DNA of 64,000 nucleotides from Pseudomonas sp. LP_7_YM. GTDB taxonomy: Bacteria; Pseudomonadota; Gammaproteobacteria; Pseudomonadales; Pseudomonadaceae. A program made the translations under genes and the position numbers. Under the pieces are notes generated by a model. It had not been told where the DNA came from and searched no databases. It was given only the letters and a program-made list of their open reading frames with translations. Shown in pieces: positions 48,004 through 57,972 of the stretch (its first letter is position 1; every line of letters starts with the position of its first letter). The DNA is taken from NCBI RefSeq assembly GCF_004364435.1, contig NZ_SOCT01000004.1:430736-494735 (forward strand), read 5' to 3'.

Positions 48004-49416
48004 ATGAAACCGCAAAACGCAACAGATCTGAAACGCGGGCTCAGCGCCCGCCACATTCGTTTCATGGCGCTGGGGTCGGCAATCGGCACGGGGCTGTTCT
48101 ATGGCTCGGCGTCGGCCATCAAACTCGCCGGGCCTGCGGTGCTGCTGGTCTATCTGATCGCGGGGGCCGCGGTGTACATGGTCATGCGCGCGTTGGGCGA
48201 GATGGCCGTGCGCAACCCCGTGGCCGGCTCGTTCAGCGAATACGCCAGCACCTATCTGGGGCCGATGGCGGGCTTCGTGCTCGGCTGGACCTACGCGTTC
48301 GAGATGATCATCGTCTGCCTGGCCGACATCACAGCGTTCGGCATTTACATGGGCTTCTGGTTCCCCGAGGTGCCCCGCTGGATCTGGGTGCTGGGCATCG
48401 TATTGGTGATCGGCGCGCTCAACCTGTGCAGCGTCAAGGTGTTTGGCGAAACCGAATTCTGGCTGTCGCTGCTCAAGGTCGGCGCGATCATCGCGATGAT
48501 CCTCGCAGGCTTCGGCATCCTGCTGTTCGGCTTCGGTTCGGCCTCGGGCGACAGTGTCAGCCACGTCAGCAACCTATGGACGCAGGGCGGCTTCATGCCC
48601 AACGGCATCGGCGGTCTGGTGGCTGCGCTGGCGGTGGTGATGTTCGCCTTCGGTGGTATCGAAATCATTGGTGTCGCTGCCGGTGAGGCCCGCAACCCGG
48701 AGCACGTAATCCCCCGCGCAATCAATGCGGTGCCGCTGCGCATTCTGCTGTTTTATGTGCTGACCCTGTTTGTACTGATGTCGCTGTATCCGTGGCAGGA
48801 CATCGGCAGCCAGGGCAGCCCCTTCGTGCAGATTTTCGACAAACTGGGGATCTCCTCCGCAGCATCAGTCCTGAACATTGTGGTGATTTCGGCAGCAGTG
48901 TCGGCGATCAACAGCGACATCTTCGGGGCCGGGCGCATGATGTACGGCCTGGCGAAACAGGGTCAGGCCCCTAAAGGCTTCGCGCAACTGTCCGCCAACG
49001 GCGTGCCGTGGATGACCGTGCTGGTGATGGGCGCCGCCTTGCTGTGCGGCGTGGTGTTGAATTACCTGATCCCGGAAAACGTGTTTCTGCTGATCGCCTC
49101 CATCGCCACCTTCGCGACGGTCTGGGTCTGGCTGATGATCCTGATCACGCAGATCGCCATGCGCCGCTCGATGAGTGCTGAAGAAGTGGCGCAGCTGAAA
49201 TTCCCGGTGCCGTTCTGGCCCGTCGCACCGATTGTCGCCACGCTGTTCATGGTGTTCGTGTTCGCAGTGCTGGGTTACTTCCCGGATACCCAGCCAGCGT
49301 TGATAGTCGGCGCTGTGTGGATCGTACTGCTGCTGGTTGCCTATCGGGTTTGGGTCAAGCCCGGGCGCGACACAGGCAAGCTGCAAGCAAAGGCTGATCC
49401 GTTGACCCGCACATAA
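48004..49416 (+). CDS. hutT: Amino-acid permease, histidine transporter
   Basis: A 470-residue APC-superfamily (AAT family) permease with about 12 helices. The first helix holds the substrate motif [17 protein letters not shown], and [20 protein letters not shown] is the conserved helix-6/loop segment. The C-terminus is cytosolic and basic. Position between hutH and hutI indicates high-affinity histidine uptake (hutTh in P. fluorescens). Start ATG 48004 follows GGAAAAGCGTGAG. Confidence 0.9.
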   Translation: MKPQNATDLKRGLSARHIRFMALGSAIGTGLFYGSASAIKLAGPAVLLVYLIAGAAVYMVMRALGEMAVRNPVAGSFSEYASTYLGPMAGFVLGWTYAFEMIIVCLADITAFGIYMGFWFPEVPRWIWVLGIVLVIGALNLCSVKVFGETEFWLSLLKVGAIIAMILAGFGILLFGFGSASGDSVSHVSNLWTQGGFMPNGIGGLVAALAVVMFAFGGIEIIGVAAGEARNPEHVIPRAINAVPLRILLFYVLTLFVLMSLYPWQDIGSQGSPFVQIFDKLGISSAASVLNIVVISAAVSAINSDIFGAGRMMYGLAKQGQAPKGFAQLSANGVPWMTVLVMGAALLCGVVLNYLIPENVFLLIASIATFATVWVWLMILITQIAMRRSMSAEEVAQLKFPVPFWPVAPIVATLFMVFVFAVLGYFPDTQPALIVGAVWIVLLLVAYRVWVKPGRDTGKLQAKADPLTRT

Positions 49417-49417
49417 C

Positions 49418-49508
49418 CTGGGGGGCGAACTCATTCGCCAGAGGCCGGTGCATCAAAGAGATGCATCGTGCCTCACACCGAATCGCGAATGAATTTGCTC
49501 CCATAAGG
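49418..49508. repeat. Dispersed intergenic palindrome between hutT and hutI
   Basis: Arms GGGGGGCGAACTCATTCGCC and ATCGCGAATGAATTTGCTCC, the family of 23131. It is a second copy inside the hut operon. Confidence 0.7.
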
Positions 49509-49594
49509 GGTAATCGCATGGGCCGCCGGACTGCTTTAGACATACGCGCCATACGAAACCGGCGTTCGTATTACACAAGACTCTGGAGGCACCG

Positions 49595-50800
49595 ATGAAA
49601 ACGCTCTGGCATAACTGCCACGCCGCAAGCATGGCCAACGGCACTTACTCGATCATCGAGGACGCCGCTATCGTGACCGAAGGAGCGCATATCGCTTGGA
49701 TAGGCCCGCTTGGCGAGGTGCCGGATCAGGAAGGCCTGAACCGCGTCGACCTGAACGGTGCCTGGGTCACTCCGGGGCTGATCGACTGCCACACCCACAC
49801 CGTGTTCGGTGGTAATCGCAGCGGCGAATTCGAACAGCGTCTGCAGGGTGTTAGTTATGCCGAGATCGCAGCGGCAGGCGGCGGTATCGCCAGTACCGTG
49901 AGCGCCACGCGGGCAGCCAGCGAAGAGCAGCTGTACGCCAGCGCCGAGCGTCGTTTGCAGCATTTGCTCAAGGATGGCGTGACCACGGTCGAGATCAAGT
50001 CTGGCTACGGCCTGGACCTGGCCAGCGAGCGCAAGATTTTGCGGGTGATTCGTCAGCTTGGCGAAAATCTGCCGGTCACCGTACGCAGCACCTGCCTGGC
50101 CGCCCACGCCTTGCCCCCGGAATACAAAGACCGCGCCGATGACTACATCGCCCACATCTGCAGCGACATGCTGCCTGCGCTGGCGGCGGAAAACCTGGTG
50201 GATGCGGTCGATGCGTTCTGCGAATACCTGGCGTTTTCCCCGACTCAGGTCGAACAGGTTTTCATCACCGCAGGCCAGTTAGGCTTGCCGGTGAAATTGC
50301 ATGCCGAGCAACTGTCATCGCTGCACGGTTCGAGTCTGGCGGCACGTTATCAGGCGTTGTCAGCGGATCATCTGGAGTTCATGACCGAGGAAGACGCCAT
50401 CGCGATGGCCGCCTCCGGCACGGTCGCAGTGCTGCTGCCGGGCGCATTCTACTTCCTGCGCGAAACCCAACTGCCACCCATGGAGGCACTGCGCAAACAC
50501 GGGGTGAACATCGCCATCGCCACCGACCTCAACCCCGGCACCTCGCCGGGCCTGTCGCTGCGCTTGATGCTGAACATGGCCTGCACGCTGTTGCGCATGA
50601 CGCCCGAAGAGGCCCTGGCCGGCGCGACCCTTCACGCGGCCAAGGCGCTGGGCATGGCCGATACGCACGGCTCGCTGGAGGTCGGCAAGGTCGCGGACTT
50701 CGTGGCGTGGGACATCGAGCGGCCCGCAGACCTGGCCTACTGGCTGGGCGGGGATCTGGATAAGCGCGTCGTGCGTCACGGCGTGGAAAGCATCTTTTAA
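49595..50800 (+). CDS. hutI: Imidazolonepropionase
   Basis: A 401-residue amidohydrolase-superfamily enzyme that hydrolyses 4-imidazolone-5-propionate to N-formimino-L-glutamate. The metal-binding motif [20 protein letters not shown] starts near residue 63, the next His lies in [13 protein letters not shown] (about 233), and the catalytic Asp in [12 protein letters not shown] (about 308). Start ATG 49595 has GGAGGCACCG just upstream. hutG begins 13 bases after its stop. Confidence 0.97.
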   Translation: MKTLWHNCHAASMANGTYSIIEDAAIVTEGAHIAWIGPLGEVPDQEGLNRVDLNGAWVTPGLIDCHTHTVFGGNRSGEFEQRLQGVSYAEIAAAGGGIASTVSATRAASEEQLYASAERRLQHLLKDGVTTVEIKSGYGLDLASERKILRVIRQLGENLPVTVRSTCLAAHALPPEYKDRADDYIAHICSDMLPALAAENLVDAVDAFCEYLAFSPTQVEQVFITAGQLGLPVKLHAEQLSSLHGSSLAARYQALSADHLEFMTEEDAIAMAASGTVAVLLPGAFYFLRETQLPPMEALRKHGVNIAIATDLNPGTSPGLSLRLMLNMACTLLRMTPEEALAGATLHAAKALGMADTHGSLEVGKVADFVAWDIERPADLAYWLGGDLDKRVVRHGVESIF

Positions 50801-50813
50801 TCGGGAGACAACT

Positions 50814-51617
50814 GTGGACAAGGTTCTGAGCTTCACTCGCGGTCGCGTACCGTTGCTGATCAGCATGCCTCACCCGGGTTTGCATCTGACGCCTGTGGTG
50901 CGTGACGGCCTGGTGGACGAGGCCGTCAGCCTGCCGGACACCGACTGGCACATCCCCCGCCTGTACGATTTCGCCCACGATCTGGGCGCCAGCACGTTGG
51001 CGGCCGAGTATTCACGCTTCGTCATCGACCTCAATCGGCCGTCCGACGACACGCCGCTGTACGCCGGTGCGACGACGGGCTTGTACCCGTCAACGCTGTT
51101 CGAAGGCGACCCGCTGTTCAAGGAGGGCCAATTACCGAGCAAGGAAGAGCGCGCCCGCTATCTGGAGCAGATCTGGGCGCCCTACCACAACACCTTGCGC
51201 AATGAGCTTGAGCGTCTGCGTGAAGAATTCGGCTACGCCCTGCTGTTCGATGCCCACTCGATCCGAGGGCACATTGCGCACCTGTTTGATGGCCGTCTGC
51301 CGGACTTCAACCTCGGCACCTTCAACGGTGCCAGCTGCGATCCCGAACTGGAAAAATGCGTTGAAGCGGTCTGCGCGGGCGCGAAAAACTACAGCCATGT
51401 GCTCAACGGACGCTTCAAGGGCGGACACATCACCCGCCATTACGGCAACCCGGCCGAACACATCCACGCCGTCCAGCTGGAACTGGCGCAAAGCAACTAC
51501 ATGGAAGAGTTCGTGCCGTTTCACTACCGTACCGATCTGGCTGATCCGACGCGGGCGGTGTTGAAGCAATTGCTGGAAAGCATGATCGCCTGGGGGCGGG
51601 AGAAGTACGGGAAGTAA
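50814..51617 (+). CDS. hutG: N-formylglutamate deformylase
   Basis: A 267-residue amidohydrolase that splits N-formyl-L-glutamate to glutamate and formate, last step after HutF. Metal and catalytic residues are suggested by LISMPHPGLHL near the N-terminus, RFVIDLNRPSDD, and LLFDAHSIRGHI (about 142-153). It belongs to the FGase family of five-step pathway enzymes, not the arginase-like formiminoglutamase also called HutG in other bacteria. The start is GTG 50814 with GGGAG upstream. It closes the hut operon. Confidence 0.95.
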   Translation: MDKVLSFTRGRVPLLISMPHPGLHLTPVVRDGLVDEAVSLPDTDWHIPRLYDFAHDLGASTLAAEYSRFVIDLNRPSDDTPLYAGATTGLYPSTLFEGDPLFKEGQLPSKEERARYLEQIWAPYHNTLRNELERLREEFGYALLFDAHSIRGHIAHLFDGRLPDFNLGTFNGASCDPELEKCVEAVCAGAKNYSHVLNGRFKGGHITRHYGNPAEHIHAVQLELAQSNYMEEFVPFHYRTDLADPTRAVLKQLLESMIAWGREKYGK

Positions 51618-51682
51618 GTTGCCTTCGGGCATACGGAGCGCTCCCTCAGACGAAATGGTGCCCCGCTGTGGGGGCGAATGCA

Positions 51683-51797
51683 TGTGATCGTCCCCACGCT
51701 CGGCGTGGGAATGGCCTGCGTGACGCTGCGCGTCACTGGCCGGCCACAGAGGGTCCCAAGCGGTGTGCCCACGCGAAGCAGCGTAGGTACGATCATT
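51683..51797. repeat. REP cluster between hutG and cadA
   Basis: GTGATCGTCCCCACGCTCGG and CGTGGGAATG, then GTGACGCTGCGCGTCAC, then GCAGCGTAGGTACGATCAT make several nested palindromes between two convergent genes. The GATCGT-CCCACGC motif matches the element at 3505. Such clusters often act as bidirectional transcript ends. Confidence 0.7.
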
Positions 51798-51801
51798 TCT
51801 G

Positions 51802-54153
51802 TTACTTCCTCAGCAACCGCAACCCGTTGAACACCACCAGCAAACTCACGCCCATGTCCGCAAACACTGCCATCCACATGGTTGCCACGCCAGCGAAGGT
51901 GAAGGCCAGAAAGATCACCTTGATCACCAGCGCCAGTGCGATGTTCTGTTTGAGCACCGCAGCGGTGTCGCGTGACAGGCGGATGAACGCCGGAATCTTG
52001 CGCAGATCGTCATCCATCAACGCCACATCGGCGGTTTCGATAGCGGTGTCAGTCCCGGCCGCCGCCATGGCAAAACCAATCTCCGCTCGCGCCAAGGCTG
52101 GCGCATCGTTGATGCCATCGCCGACCATCCCGACCCGATGCTGCTGCGCGTACAGGGCCTCGATGGCTTGAAGCTTGTCAGTCGGCAGCAGGTTACCCTG
52201 CGCCTGATCAATACCTACCTGAGCGGCAATGGCCTTCGCGGTGTGCGGGTTGTCGCCGGTGAGCATCACGGTTTTCACGCCCAGCGCATGCAGTTGCGCA
52301 ATAGCTTCGCGGCTGCTGTCCTTCACGGTATCGGCAACCGCAAACAGCGCCAGTGGGCGACTGTCATCGAACAGCAACACCACCGTTTTGCCTTGGGTCT
52401 CCAGCGCTTCCAGACGTGACTCAAGTTCAGGCGAACACAGCCCGGATTCGTGAATCAGGCGATGGTTGCCCAAGTGATACAGACACCCCTCGACCTCACC
52501 TTTCACGCCCCGCCCACCCAGCGCCTCGAACGCCTCGACTTGCAGGTGTCCTTCCTTGCCGAAGTCGGTGGCAATCGCTTGGGAAACCGGGTGATCGGAG
52601 CGCCCGGCAAGACTGGCGGAAATGACCAATGCCTGCTCGCCGAACGACTCGTCGAGCAACACGTAATCGGTCTGCACCGGCTTGCCGTGGGTGATGGTCC
52701 CGGTCTTGTCCAATGCCAGGTAATCGAGCTTGTGGCCCATCTCCAGATAGACGCCACCTTTGACCAGAATCCCTTTGCGCGCCGCGGCCGCCAGGCCGCT
52801 GACGATACTGACCGGCGTTGAAATCACTAGCGCACAAGGGCACGCGACTACCAGCAGTACCAGCGCGCGATAGATCCAGTCAAACCAAGCGGCGCCCATG
52901 AACAGCGGCGCAATGATCGCCACCGCCAACGCTAGAACGAACACCGCCGGGGTGTAGATTTTCGAGAAGCTGTCAACGAAACGCTGCGTTGGCGCCCGCG
53001 CACCCTGAGCGGCTTCAACCGCATTGATGATTCGCGCAAGTGTGGAGTTATTCGCAGCGGCAGTGACCTTGTACTCCAGGGAGCCGGACTGATTGATGGT
53101 CCCGGCAAACACCTTGTCGCCCACGGTCTTCTCTACCGGCAGGCTTTCGCCGGTAATCGGCGCCTGATCGATGCTCGATTGCCCCGACACCACTTCGCCG
53201 TCCAGGCCGATACGCTCACCCGGCTTGACCCTGACGACACTGCCCAGCGCGATGTCGTTGACCTCGACCTCAAGCCACTGCCCGTCCTGCTGCACGGTGG
53301 CCGTTTCAGGGGTCAACTGCATTAGCCCGCCAATGGCATTGCGCGCCCGGTCCAGGGATTTGGCCTCGATCAGTTCCGCCACGGTGAACAGGAACATCAC
53401 CATCGCCGCTTCCGGCCACTGCCCGATCAATACGGCACCGGTGACCGCAATACTCATCAGGGCATTGATATTCAGATTGAAGTTCTTGAGCGCGATCCAG
53501 CCCTTTTTGTAGGTGGTCAGGCCGCCGCTGAAAATCGCGATCAACGCAATCAGCGCCACCACCCAAGTGGGCGCAGCACCGGTAAAGTGAATGACCTCAG
53601 CCGCCACCGCAGCAACGCCGGACAACGCCAGTGGCCACCAAGGCTTCTTCGGGGAGGGCAGCGACGCGGTTTCCGGATCGGCGCCCTGCTCGATCACATC
53701 GGCCTGCATGCCCAGTGAACCAATGGCTTCGCGGATCGGATCGGTCGATGGCAGCTCATGCCAGACGCCCAATACGCGATTGATCAGGTTGAATTCAAGT
53801 TTCCGAATCCCGGCCATCTTGCCCAGCTTGTTCTGGATCAGCGTCTGTTCGGTGGGGCAGTCCATCGCCTCGATACGGAAGCTGCTCAACCGGGCATTGT
53901 CGGTCGAACCGCTGCCCACGCTTACGACAGCTGACACGCTTTCGTGAGAGCAGCAGGCATGAGCATCATCAGCATGCTTGCCCACGGGTGTGAGTTTTCC
54001 GGGAGCGTGGTCGTGCGCCGCATGGTCGTGGCCTGTATGGTCATGATCGGCATGGTCGTGCCCAGCGTGATTATGTTCGGCATCGTGCTGCCGACTGTGG
54101 TCATGGCCGGTGTGGTCATCAGGCGAATGCTTGTGTACAGAGTCACTCATCAT
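51802..54153 (-). CDS. cadA: Heavy-metal (Cd2+/Zn2+) exporting P1B-type ATPase
   Basis: A 783-residue inner-membrane ATPase exporting Cd2+, Zn2+ and perhaps Pb2+. The N-terminus is strikingly His/Asp-rich (HDHTGHDHAAHDHAPGKL and similar repeats, about 6-60), then a heavy-metal domain with EAMDCPTEQTLI, where the usual second Cys is replaced (DCPTE form). The core has TGES (APITGESLPVE), the membrane CPC in ACPCALVIS, phosphorylation site LDKTGTITHG, and GDGINDAPAL. Start ATG 54153 lies downstream of the promoter at 54181-54210; an in-frame TTG at 54180 falls at the promoter's -10 edge and is rejected. It diverges from cadR. Confidence 0.93.
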   Translation of the reverse strand: MMSDSVHKHSPDDHTGHDHSRQHDAEHNHAGHDHADHDHTGHDHAAHDHAPGKLTPVGKHADDAHACCSHESVSAVVSVGSGSTDNARLSSFRIEAMDCPTEQTLIQNKLGKMAGIRKLEFNLINRVLGVWHELPSTDPIREAIGSLGMQADVIEQGADPETASLPSPKKPWWPLALSGVAAVAAEVIHFTGAAPTWVVALIALIAIFSGGLTTYKKGWIALKNFNLNINALMSIAVTGAVLIGQWPEAAMVMFLFTVAELIEAKSLDRARNAIGGLMQLTPETATVQQDGQWLEVEVNDIALGSVVRVKPGERIGLDGEVVSGQSSIDQAPITGESLPVEKTVGDKVFAGTINQSGSLEYKVTAAANNSTLARIINAVEAAQGARAPTQRFVDSFSKIYTPAVFVLALAVAIIAPLFMGAAWFDWIYRALVLLVVACPCALVISTPVSIVSGLAAAARKGILVKGGVYLEMGHKLDYLALDKTGTITHGKPVQTDYVLLDESFGEQALVISASLAGRSDHPVSQAIATDFGKEGHLQVEAFEALGGRGVKGEVEGCLYHLGNHRLIHESGLCSPELESRLEALETQGKTVVLLFDDSRPLALFAVADTVKDSSREAIAQLHALGVKTVMLTGDNPHTAKAIAAQVGIDQAQGNLLPTDKLQAIEALYAQQHRVGMVGDGINDAPALARAEIGFAMAAAGTDTAIETADVALMDDDLRKIPAFIRLSRDTAAVLKQNIALALVIKVIFLAFTFAGVATMWMAVFADMGVSLLVVFNGLRLLRK

Positions 54154-54180
54154 GGAGTCTCTTGGGATGCGTATTGCCAA

Positions 54181-54210
54181 GTGAACACCCTGTAGCCACT
54201 ATAGGGTCAA
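54181..54210 (-). promoter_or_regulatory. cadA promoter with CadR operator (MerR-type, long spacer)
   Basis: Read leftward, TTGACC (-35, 54210-54205), a 19-base spacer and TTCACT/TTCAC (-10). The spacer holds the palindrome ACCCTATAGTGGCTACAGGG(T) at 54187-54207. A 19-base spacer with a dyad between -35 and -10 is the hallmark of MerR-family activation by DNA distortion. Confidence 0.85.
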
Positions 54211-54233
54211 GCCTCAAAAACGAGATCGACAAC

Positions 54234-54692
54234 ATGAATGGCTCTTTCAAGATTGGTGAGCTGGCCAAACTGACCGATTGCCCGGTTGAAACCATCCGCT
54301 ACTACGAACGCGAAGCGTTGCTGGCCGAGCCTGCGCGCAGCGGGGGCAACTACCGGCTGTACACCCAGGAGCATGTCGAGCGTCTGACCTTCATCCGCAA
54401 CTGCCGCAGCCTGGACATGACGCTGGATGAAATCCGCAGCCTGCTAACGCTGCGTGAGAGCCCACAGGATCAGTGCGAAAGCGTCAATGCGTTGATCGAC
54501 GAACACATGCAGCACGTCAGCGCACGTATCGCCAGTCTGCAAGCCCTGCAGGAACAGCTTATCGACCTTCGCCAGCGCTGCAGCGAAGGTGCACCGGACC
54601 ATTGCGGGATTCTGGATCGACTGGAAGTCAGCGGCAGCGTGGTAGCGGCGGACATCGAGCATTCGCATGTGGGCAGAAGCCATGGGCATTGA
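54234..54692 (+). CDS. cadR: MerR-family cadmium-responsive regulator CadR
   Basis: A 152-residue MerR-type regulator. The winged helix-turn-helix (about 3-70) has KIGELAKLTDCPVETIRYYE and GNYRLYTQEHVERLTFI. A long dimerisation helix follows. Metal-binding cysteines are at about 79 (DQCES), 114 (QRCSE) and 121 (DHCGI), the three-Cys pattern of CadR/PbrR/ZntR proteins. The C-terminus is His-rich (HSHVGRSHGH), typical of Pseudomonas CadR. Start ATG 54234 follows GAGATCG. It is divergent from cadA, whose promoter carries the matching dyad. Confidence 0.93.
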   Translation: MNGSFKIGELAKLTDCPVETIRYYEREALLAEPARSGGNYRLYTQEHVERLTFIRNCRSLDMTLDEIRSLLTLRESPQDQCESVNALIDEHMQHVSARIASLQALQEQLIDLRQRCSEGAPDHCGILDRLEVSGSVVAADIEHSHVGRSHGH

Positions 54693-54780
54693 GCGGTGCG
54701 CCCACTCTTAGCAATCCGGCAGGCTGGCGTTAGCGAATTCATCCTCGCGACCATCGACCGCCGGCTGAAGCCCTGCATAC

Positions 54781-54825
54781 AAAAACGCCCCCGACCTGTC
54801 ATCAGGTCGAGGGCGTTTTGGTTTG
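54781..54825. terminator. Strong rho-independent terminator after cadR
   Basis: AACGCCCCCGACCTG, loop TCAT, CAGGTCGAGGGCGTT, followed by TTGGTTT and preceded on the other strand by a run of A: a stem of about 15 pairs with one mismatch, able to work both ways. It is about 90 bases past cadR. Confidence 0.9.
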
Positions 54826-55098
54826 GCCATGGTCAGCCGTGATGATTCCGCTCACCCGCCTCGGTCACACCCGCGCCGTATTGCAGGTCTGTTCGATGTG
54901 GAGAACGATAAGGAAAAACGCCCCGGCAAGCTTATTATGATGCCGCGCCAGGGGAGTAGAGGAATTCAATCATGCAGCAGGCTCATAGCTAATCGCAATT
55001 CTTGTGATTCCACAGTCACTGCAGGATGAACGTGCTCATCTCCCAGTGACTGTTGACAGCGCCTAAGTTGGAGCTGATTGCGGTAAAGACGCCAACAC
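54826..55098. other. Non-coding stretch between cadR terminator and thyA
   Basis: About 270 bases between the ends of the convergent cadR and thyA. I see no family-supported open frame on either strand and no clear second terminator for thyA. Base composition is somewhat AT-richer than neighbouring genes. Confidence 0.5.
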
Positions 55099-55932
55099 TC
55101 AGACTGCCACAGGGGCCTTAATGCCTGGATCGGCGTTGTAGCCCACGATTTCGAAATCTTCGAAACGGTAGTCGTAGATGCTTTCCGGACGACGGTTGAT
55201 CTTTAGTTGAGGCAGCGTTTTCGGCGTGCGGGTCAGCTGCGTTGCAATCTGCTCTTCATGGTTCGAATAAGCGTGGGTATCGCCCAGGCTGACGATGATT
55301 TCATGAGGGATCAGATCGCACTGCTGCGCCAGCATGTGAGTCAGCAACGCTAACGCGGCGATGTTGTACGGCAGGCCGAGGAACACATCGGAGCTGCGAA
55401 TGTACAACTGCATCGACAGCTTGCCGTCAGCCACGAATGCCTGATAAAGCAAGTGACAGACCGCCAGCGCCTGACGTCCGGCCTTGACGTTCTCTTGCGG
55501 CGAGAGCTTTTCATCCGGCAGGTATTCGGTGTTCCAGCCGTGGAACAGAATGCGTCGGCTGTTGGGGTTGTTCTTCAGGCAATCGACCATGTAGTCGATC
55601 TGATTGATCTTGCCGCCGTCCTTGGTTGGCCAGCCGGTCCACTGGGCGCCGTAGACAGGCCCCAGGTCGCCGTCTTCGGTGGCCCATTCATCCCAGATGG
55701 TCACGCCGTTTTCGTTGAGCCATTGGGTGTTGGTGTTGCCGCTGAGCATCCAGATGAGCTCATTGGCGATGCTCTTGAAATGCAGCTTTTTGGTGGTCAG
55801 CAGCGGGAAGCCATCGGCCAGATTGTGGCGGATCTGACGACCGAACACAGCCGTGGTTCCAGTACCGGTGCGATCGCCCTTGCGCGTCCCGTTGCCGATG
55901 ACGTCGCGTAACAATTCAAGGTATTGCTTCAT
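55099..55932 (-). CDS. thyA: Thymidylate synthase
   Basis: A 277-residue enzyme that methylates dUMP to dTMP with methylene-tetrahydrofolate. [20 protein letters not shown] begins the family, Arg in DRTGTGT binds phosphate, the catalytic cysteine is Cys159 in [10 protein letters not shown], and [14 protein letters not shown] plus [11 protein letters not shown] form the nucleotide site. The C-terminal PVAV closes over the active site. The start is ATG 55932; a TTG two codons earlier is unlikely. It follows lgt at 72 bases on the same strand. Confidence 0.97.
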   Translation of the reverse strand: MKQYLELLRDVIGNGTRKGDRTGTGTTAVFGRQIRHNLADGFPLLTTKKLHFKSIANELIWMLSGNTNTQWLNENGVTIWDEWATEDGDLGPVYGAQWTGWPTKDGGKINQIDYMVDCLKNNPNSRRILFHGWNTEYLPDEKLSPQENVKAGRQALAVCHLLYQAFVADGKLSMQLYIRSSDVFLGLPYNIAALALLTHMLAQQCDLIPHEIIVSLGDTHAYSNHEEQIATQLTRTPKTLPQLKINRRPESIYDYRFEDFEIVGYNADPGIKAPVAV

Positions 55933-56004
55933 GCCCAAAGGCCCTCTGTATCGGTGAATCCGCCGGGCTTGCGGGCCCGGCGTTTCGGTTCATCATCGCG
56001 TGAA

Positions 56005-56817
56005 TCAAACGGCTGCGTTTTTCGCAGCAGCCGCGCGATGGTAAGCCAGCCAGATCAGCACCAGACCGCCAATGATCATCGGCAGGCTGAGGATCTGCCC
56101 CATCGTGACCCAACCCCATGCCAGATAGCCCAGCTGGGCATCCGGCACCCGGACGAACTCCACGACGAAGCGGAAAATTCCGTAGAACAGCGCGAACATG
56201 CCGGACACCGCCATGGTCGGACGCGGCTTGCGCGAGAAGAAGTAGAGAATCAGGAACAGTGCCACACCTTCCAGCGCAAATTGATAGAGCTGCGACGGGT
56301 GGCGCGGCAATTGCGACGGATCGCTAAAGGGCGGGAACACCATTGCCCATGGCAAATCGGTCGGTTTGCCCCACAACTCGGCGTTGATGAAGTTGCCGAT
56401 GCGTCCAGCGCCCAGGCCAATCGGCACCATCGGCGCGATAAAGTCCATCAGCTGGAAAAACGACTTGCCGTTGCGTCTGCCGAACCAGTAGGTCGCGATC
56501 ATCACACCGATGAATCCGCCATGGAACGCCATCCCGCCCTTCCACACTTCGAAGATCAGCAGCGGGTTGGCGATGTAATTGGGCAGGTCGTAAAACAGCA
56601 CATAGCCCAATCGGCCACCAACAATCACCCCCATCGCGACCCAGAAGATCATGTCCGAGAGCTTTTCTTTGGTCCACGTCGGGTCAAAGCGATTCAAACG
56701 ACGGGATGCGAGAAACCAGGCACTGCCGATACCGACCAGATACATCAGGCCGTACCAGTGGATTTGCAGCGGACCGATGGCCACGGCTACCGGGTCAATC
56801 TGCGGGTAAGGCAGCAT
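56005..56817 (-). CDS. lgt: Prolipoprotein diacylglyceryl transferase
   Basis: A 270-residue, seven-helix inner-membrane enzyme that transfers diacylglycerol from phosphatidylglycerol to the lipobox cysteine, first step of lipoprotein maturation. The Lgt signature [20 protein letters not shown] lies near residues 138-157, with its essential arginine. [15 protein letters not shown] near the N-terminus and AFHGGFIGV hold the conserved His. Start ATG 56817 has AAGGAG upstream. It pairs with thyA as in many gamma-proteobacteria. Confidence 0.97.
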   Translation of the reverse strand: MLPYPQIDPVAVAIGPLQIHWYGLMYLVGIGSAWFLASRRLNRFDPTWTKEKLSDMIFWVAMGVIVGGRLGYVLFYDLPNYIANPLLIFEVWKGGMAFHGGFIGVMIATYWFGRRNGKSFFQLMDFIAPMVPIGLGAGRIGNFINAELWGKPTDLPWAMVFPPFSDPSQLPRHPSQLYQFALEGVALFLILYFFSRKPRPTMAVSGMFALFYGIFRFVVEFVRVPDAQLGYLAWGWVTMGQILSLPMIIGGLVLIWLAYHRAAAAKNAAV

Positions 56818-57094
56818 TGTGACTCCTTAAATGGACGCTCATCGAGCGACGAATCAAATCAGAAAACCTGTACCGACGACCCTCCGTATTAGCACGAACA
56901 GTCGTTTCAGCATCCTTCGTGACAGCTTATGCGCAGGCTTGCGCCACACAGGGCGAAGAACATGCGCAAGCGCGCGATCCCTGCCTCCTGCCGAATCAGT
57001 GCGGCATGTTACCGGAGCAGCCGCCTGCGCTCTAGCAGCGCGCGATGGATGTGCGCCGGATCTGTGCGTAAAGTGGCGGAAAAAGGAGGCCTGC

Positions 57095-57841
57095 ATGTGC
57101 CTGATCGTCTTCGCCTGGCGCCCTGCCCACCCACAACCGCTGATTCTGGCGGCCAACCGCGATGAATTCTATGCGCGCCCCACTTTGCCTCTGGCGCAAT
57201 GGGAGGACGCACCGCACATCTACGCCGGACGCGACCTGGAAGCAGGCGGCACCTGGCTGGGCATCACGGCTGACGGGCGTTTCGCCGCGCTGACCAACAT
57301 CCGCGATCCAGGCCAACCGCCGGGCCGTCGCTCGCGAGGCGAACTGGTTGCACAATTTTTGAACAGTTCCTTGCCCATCGATGATTACTTGCGCGAGGTT
57401 GCAGGGCGCTCGGCGGAATATGGCGGCTTTAACCTGCTGGTGGGCGATCGCCAGAAACTGCATTTCCTCAACGCTGCCGATCCAGTGCCTCAGCGGCTGG
57501 AGGCCGGGGTATACGGGTTATCCAACGGCGGCCTTGATACGCCATGGCCCAAATTATTGAAGGCTAAAGCGGCGCTGTCGCACGAGCTGGAGGAGCCAGA
57601 TCCAGAGGCCTTGTTCAGATTTCTCGCAGATCCCGAAGCAGCGCCTGATGCGCAGCTCCCCGCTACAGGCGTGGGGCTGGCGACTGAAAAGTTGCTGTCC
57701 AGCGTGTTCATCGCCAGTCCCAATTATGGAACGCGAGCAAGCACGGTGTTGATCGTGGACGCAAGTGGCCGCCGGAGACTGATCGAGCGCAGTTTTGGGC
57801 CGTATGGCGGGAAATTGGGAGGAGTCGACATCAACATCTGA
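57095..57841 (+). CDS. NRDE (TANGO2-like) family protein
   Basis: A 248-residue protein of the NRDE/TANGO2 family. The start MCLIVFAW then LILAANRDEFYARPTLPLAQ contains the NRDE motif, with Cys2 exposed as a possible N-terminal nucleophile (Ntn-type fold). GTWLGITADGRFAALTNIRD and GVYGLSNGGLDTPWPKLLKA are further family strings. Function in bacteria is uncertain; eukaryotic TANGO2 is linked to heme or lipid handling. ATG 57095 has a perfect AGGAGG five bases upstream. It is divergent from lgt across 277 bases with no other gene. Confidence 0.88.
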   Translation: MCLIVFAWRPAHPQPLILAANRDEFYARPTLPLAQWEDAPHIYAGRDLEAGGTWLGITADGRFAALTNIRDPGQPPGRRSRGELVAQFLNSSLPIDDYLREVAGRSAEYGGFNLLVGDRQKLHFLNAADPVPQRLEAGVYGLSNGGLDTPWPKLLKAKAALSHELEEPDPEALFRFLADPEAAPDAQLPATGVGLATEKLLSSVFIASPNYGTRASTVLIVDASGRRRLIERSFGPYGGKLGGVDINI

Positions 57842-57857
57842 GGAGGCTGCGAGCACC

Positions 57858-57948
57858 TACAGAAGCGGGCTTGCTGGCGAACCCGTTGTGCCACTCGACA
57901 TCGCTGAACCTGACCCGAAGCATTCGCCAGCGAGTCGGCTCTTACAGT
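57858..57948. repeat. Dispersed imperfect palindrome (GCGGGCTTGCTGGCGA type)
   Basis: Arms ACAGAAGCGGGCTTGCTGGC and CGCCAGCGAGTCGGCTCTTA lie between the convergent NRDE and ptsP genes. This is a variant family, related to the single arm at 63846. Confidence 0.65.
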
Positions 57949-57972
57949 GATGAATGCAGCCCGTGGCCTTGA

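Noticed and set aside
54823..55029. A 68-codon rightward frame after the cadR terminator
   Set aside because: No family resemblance, poor start context, ordinary chance open frame.
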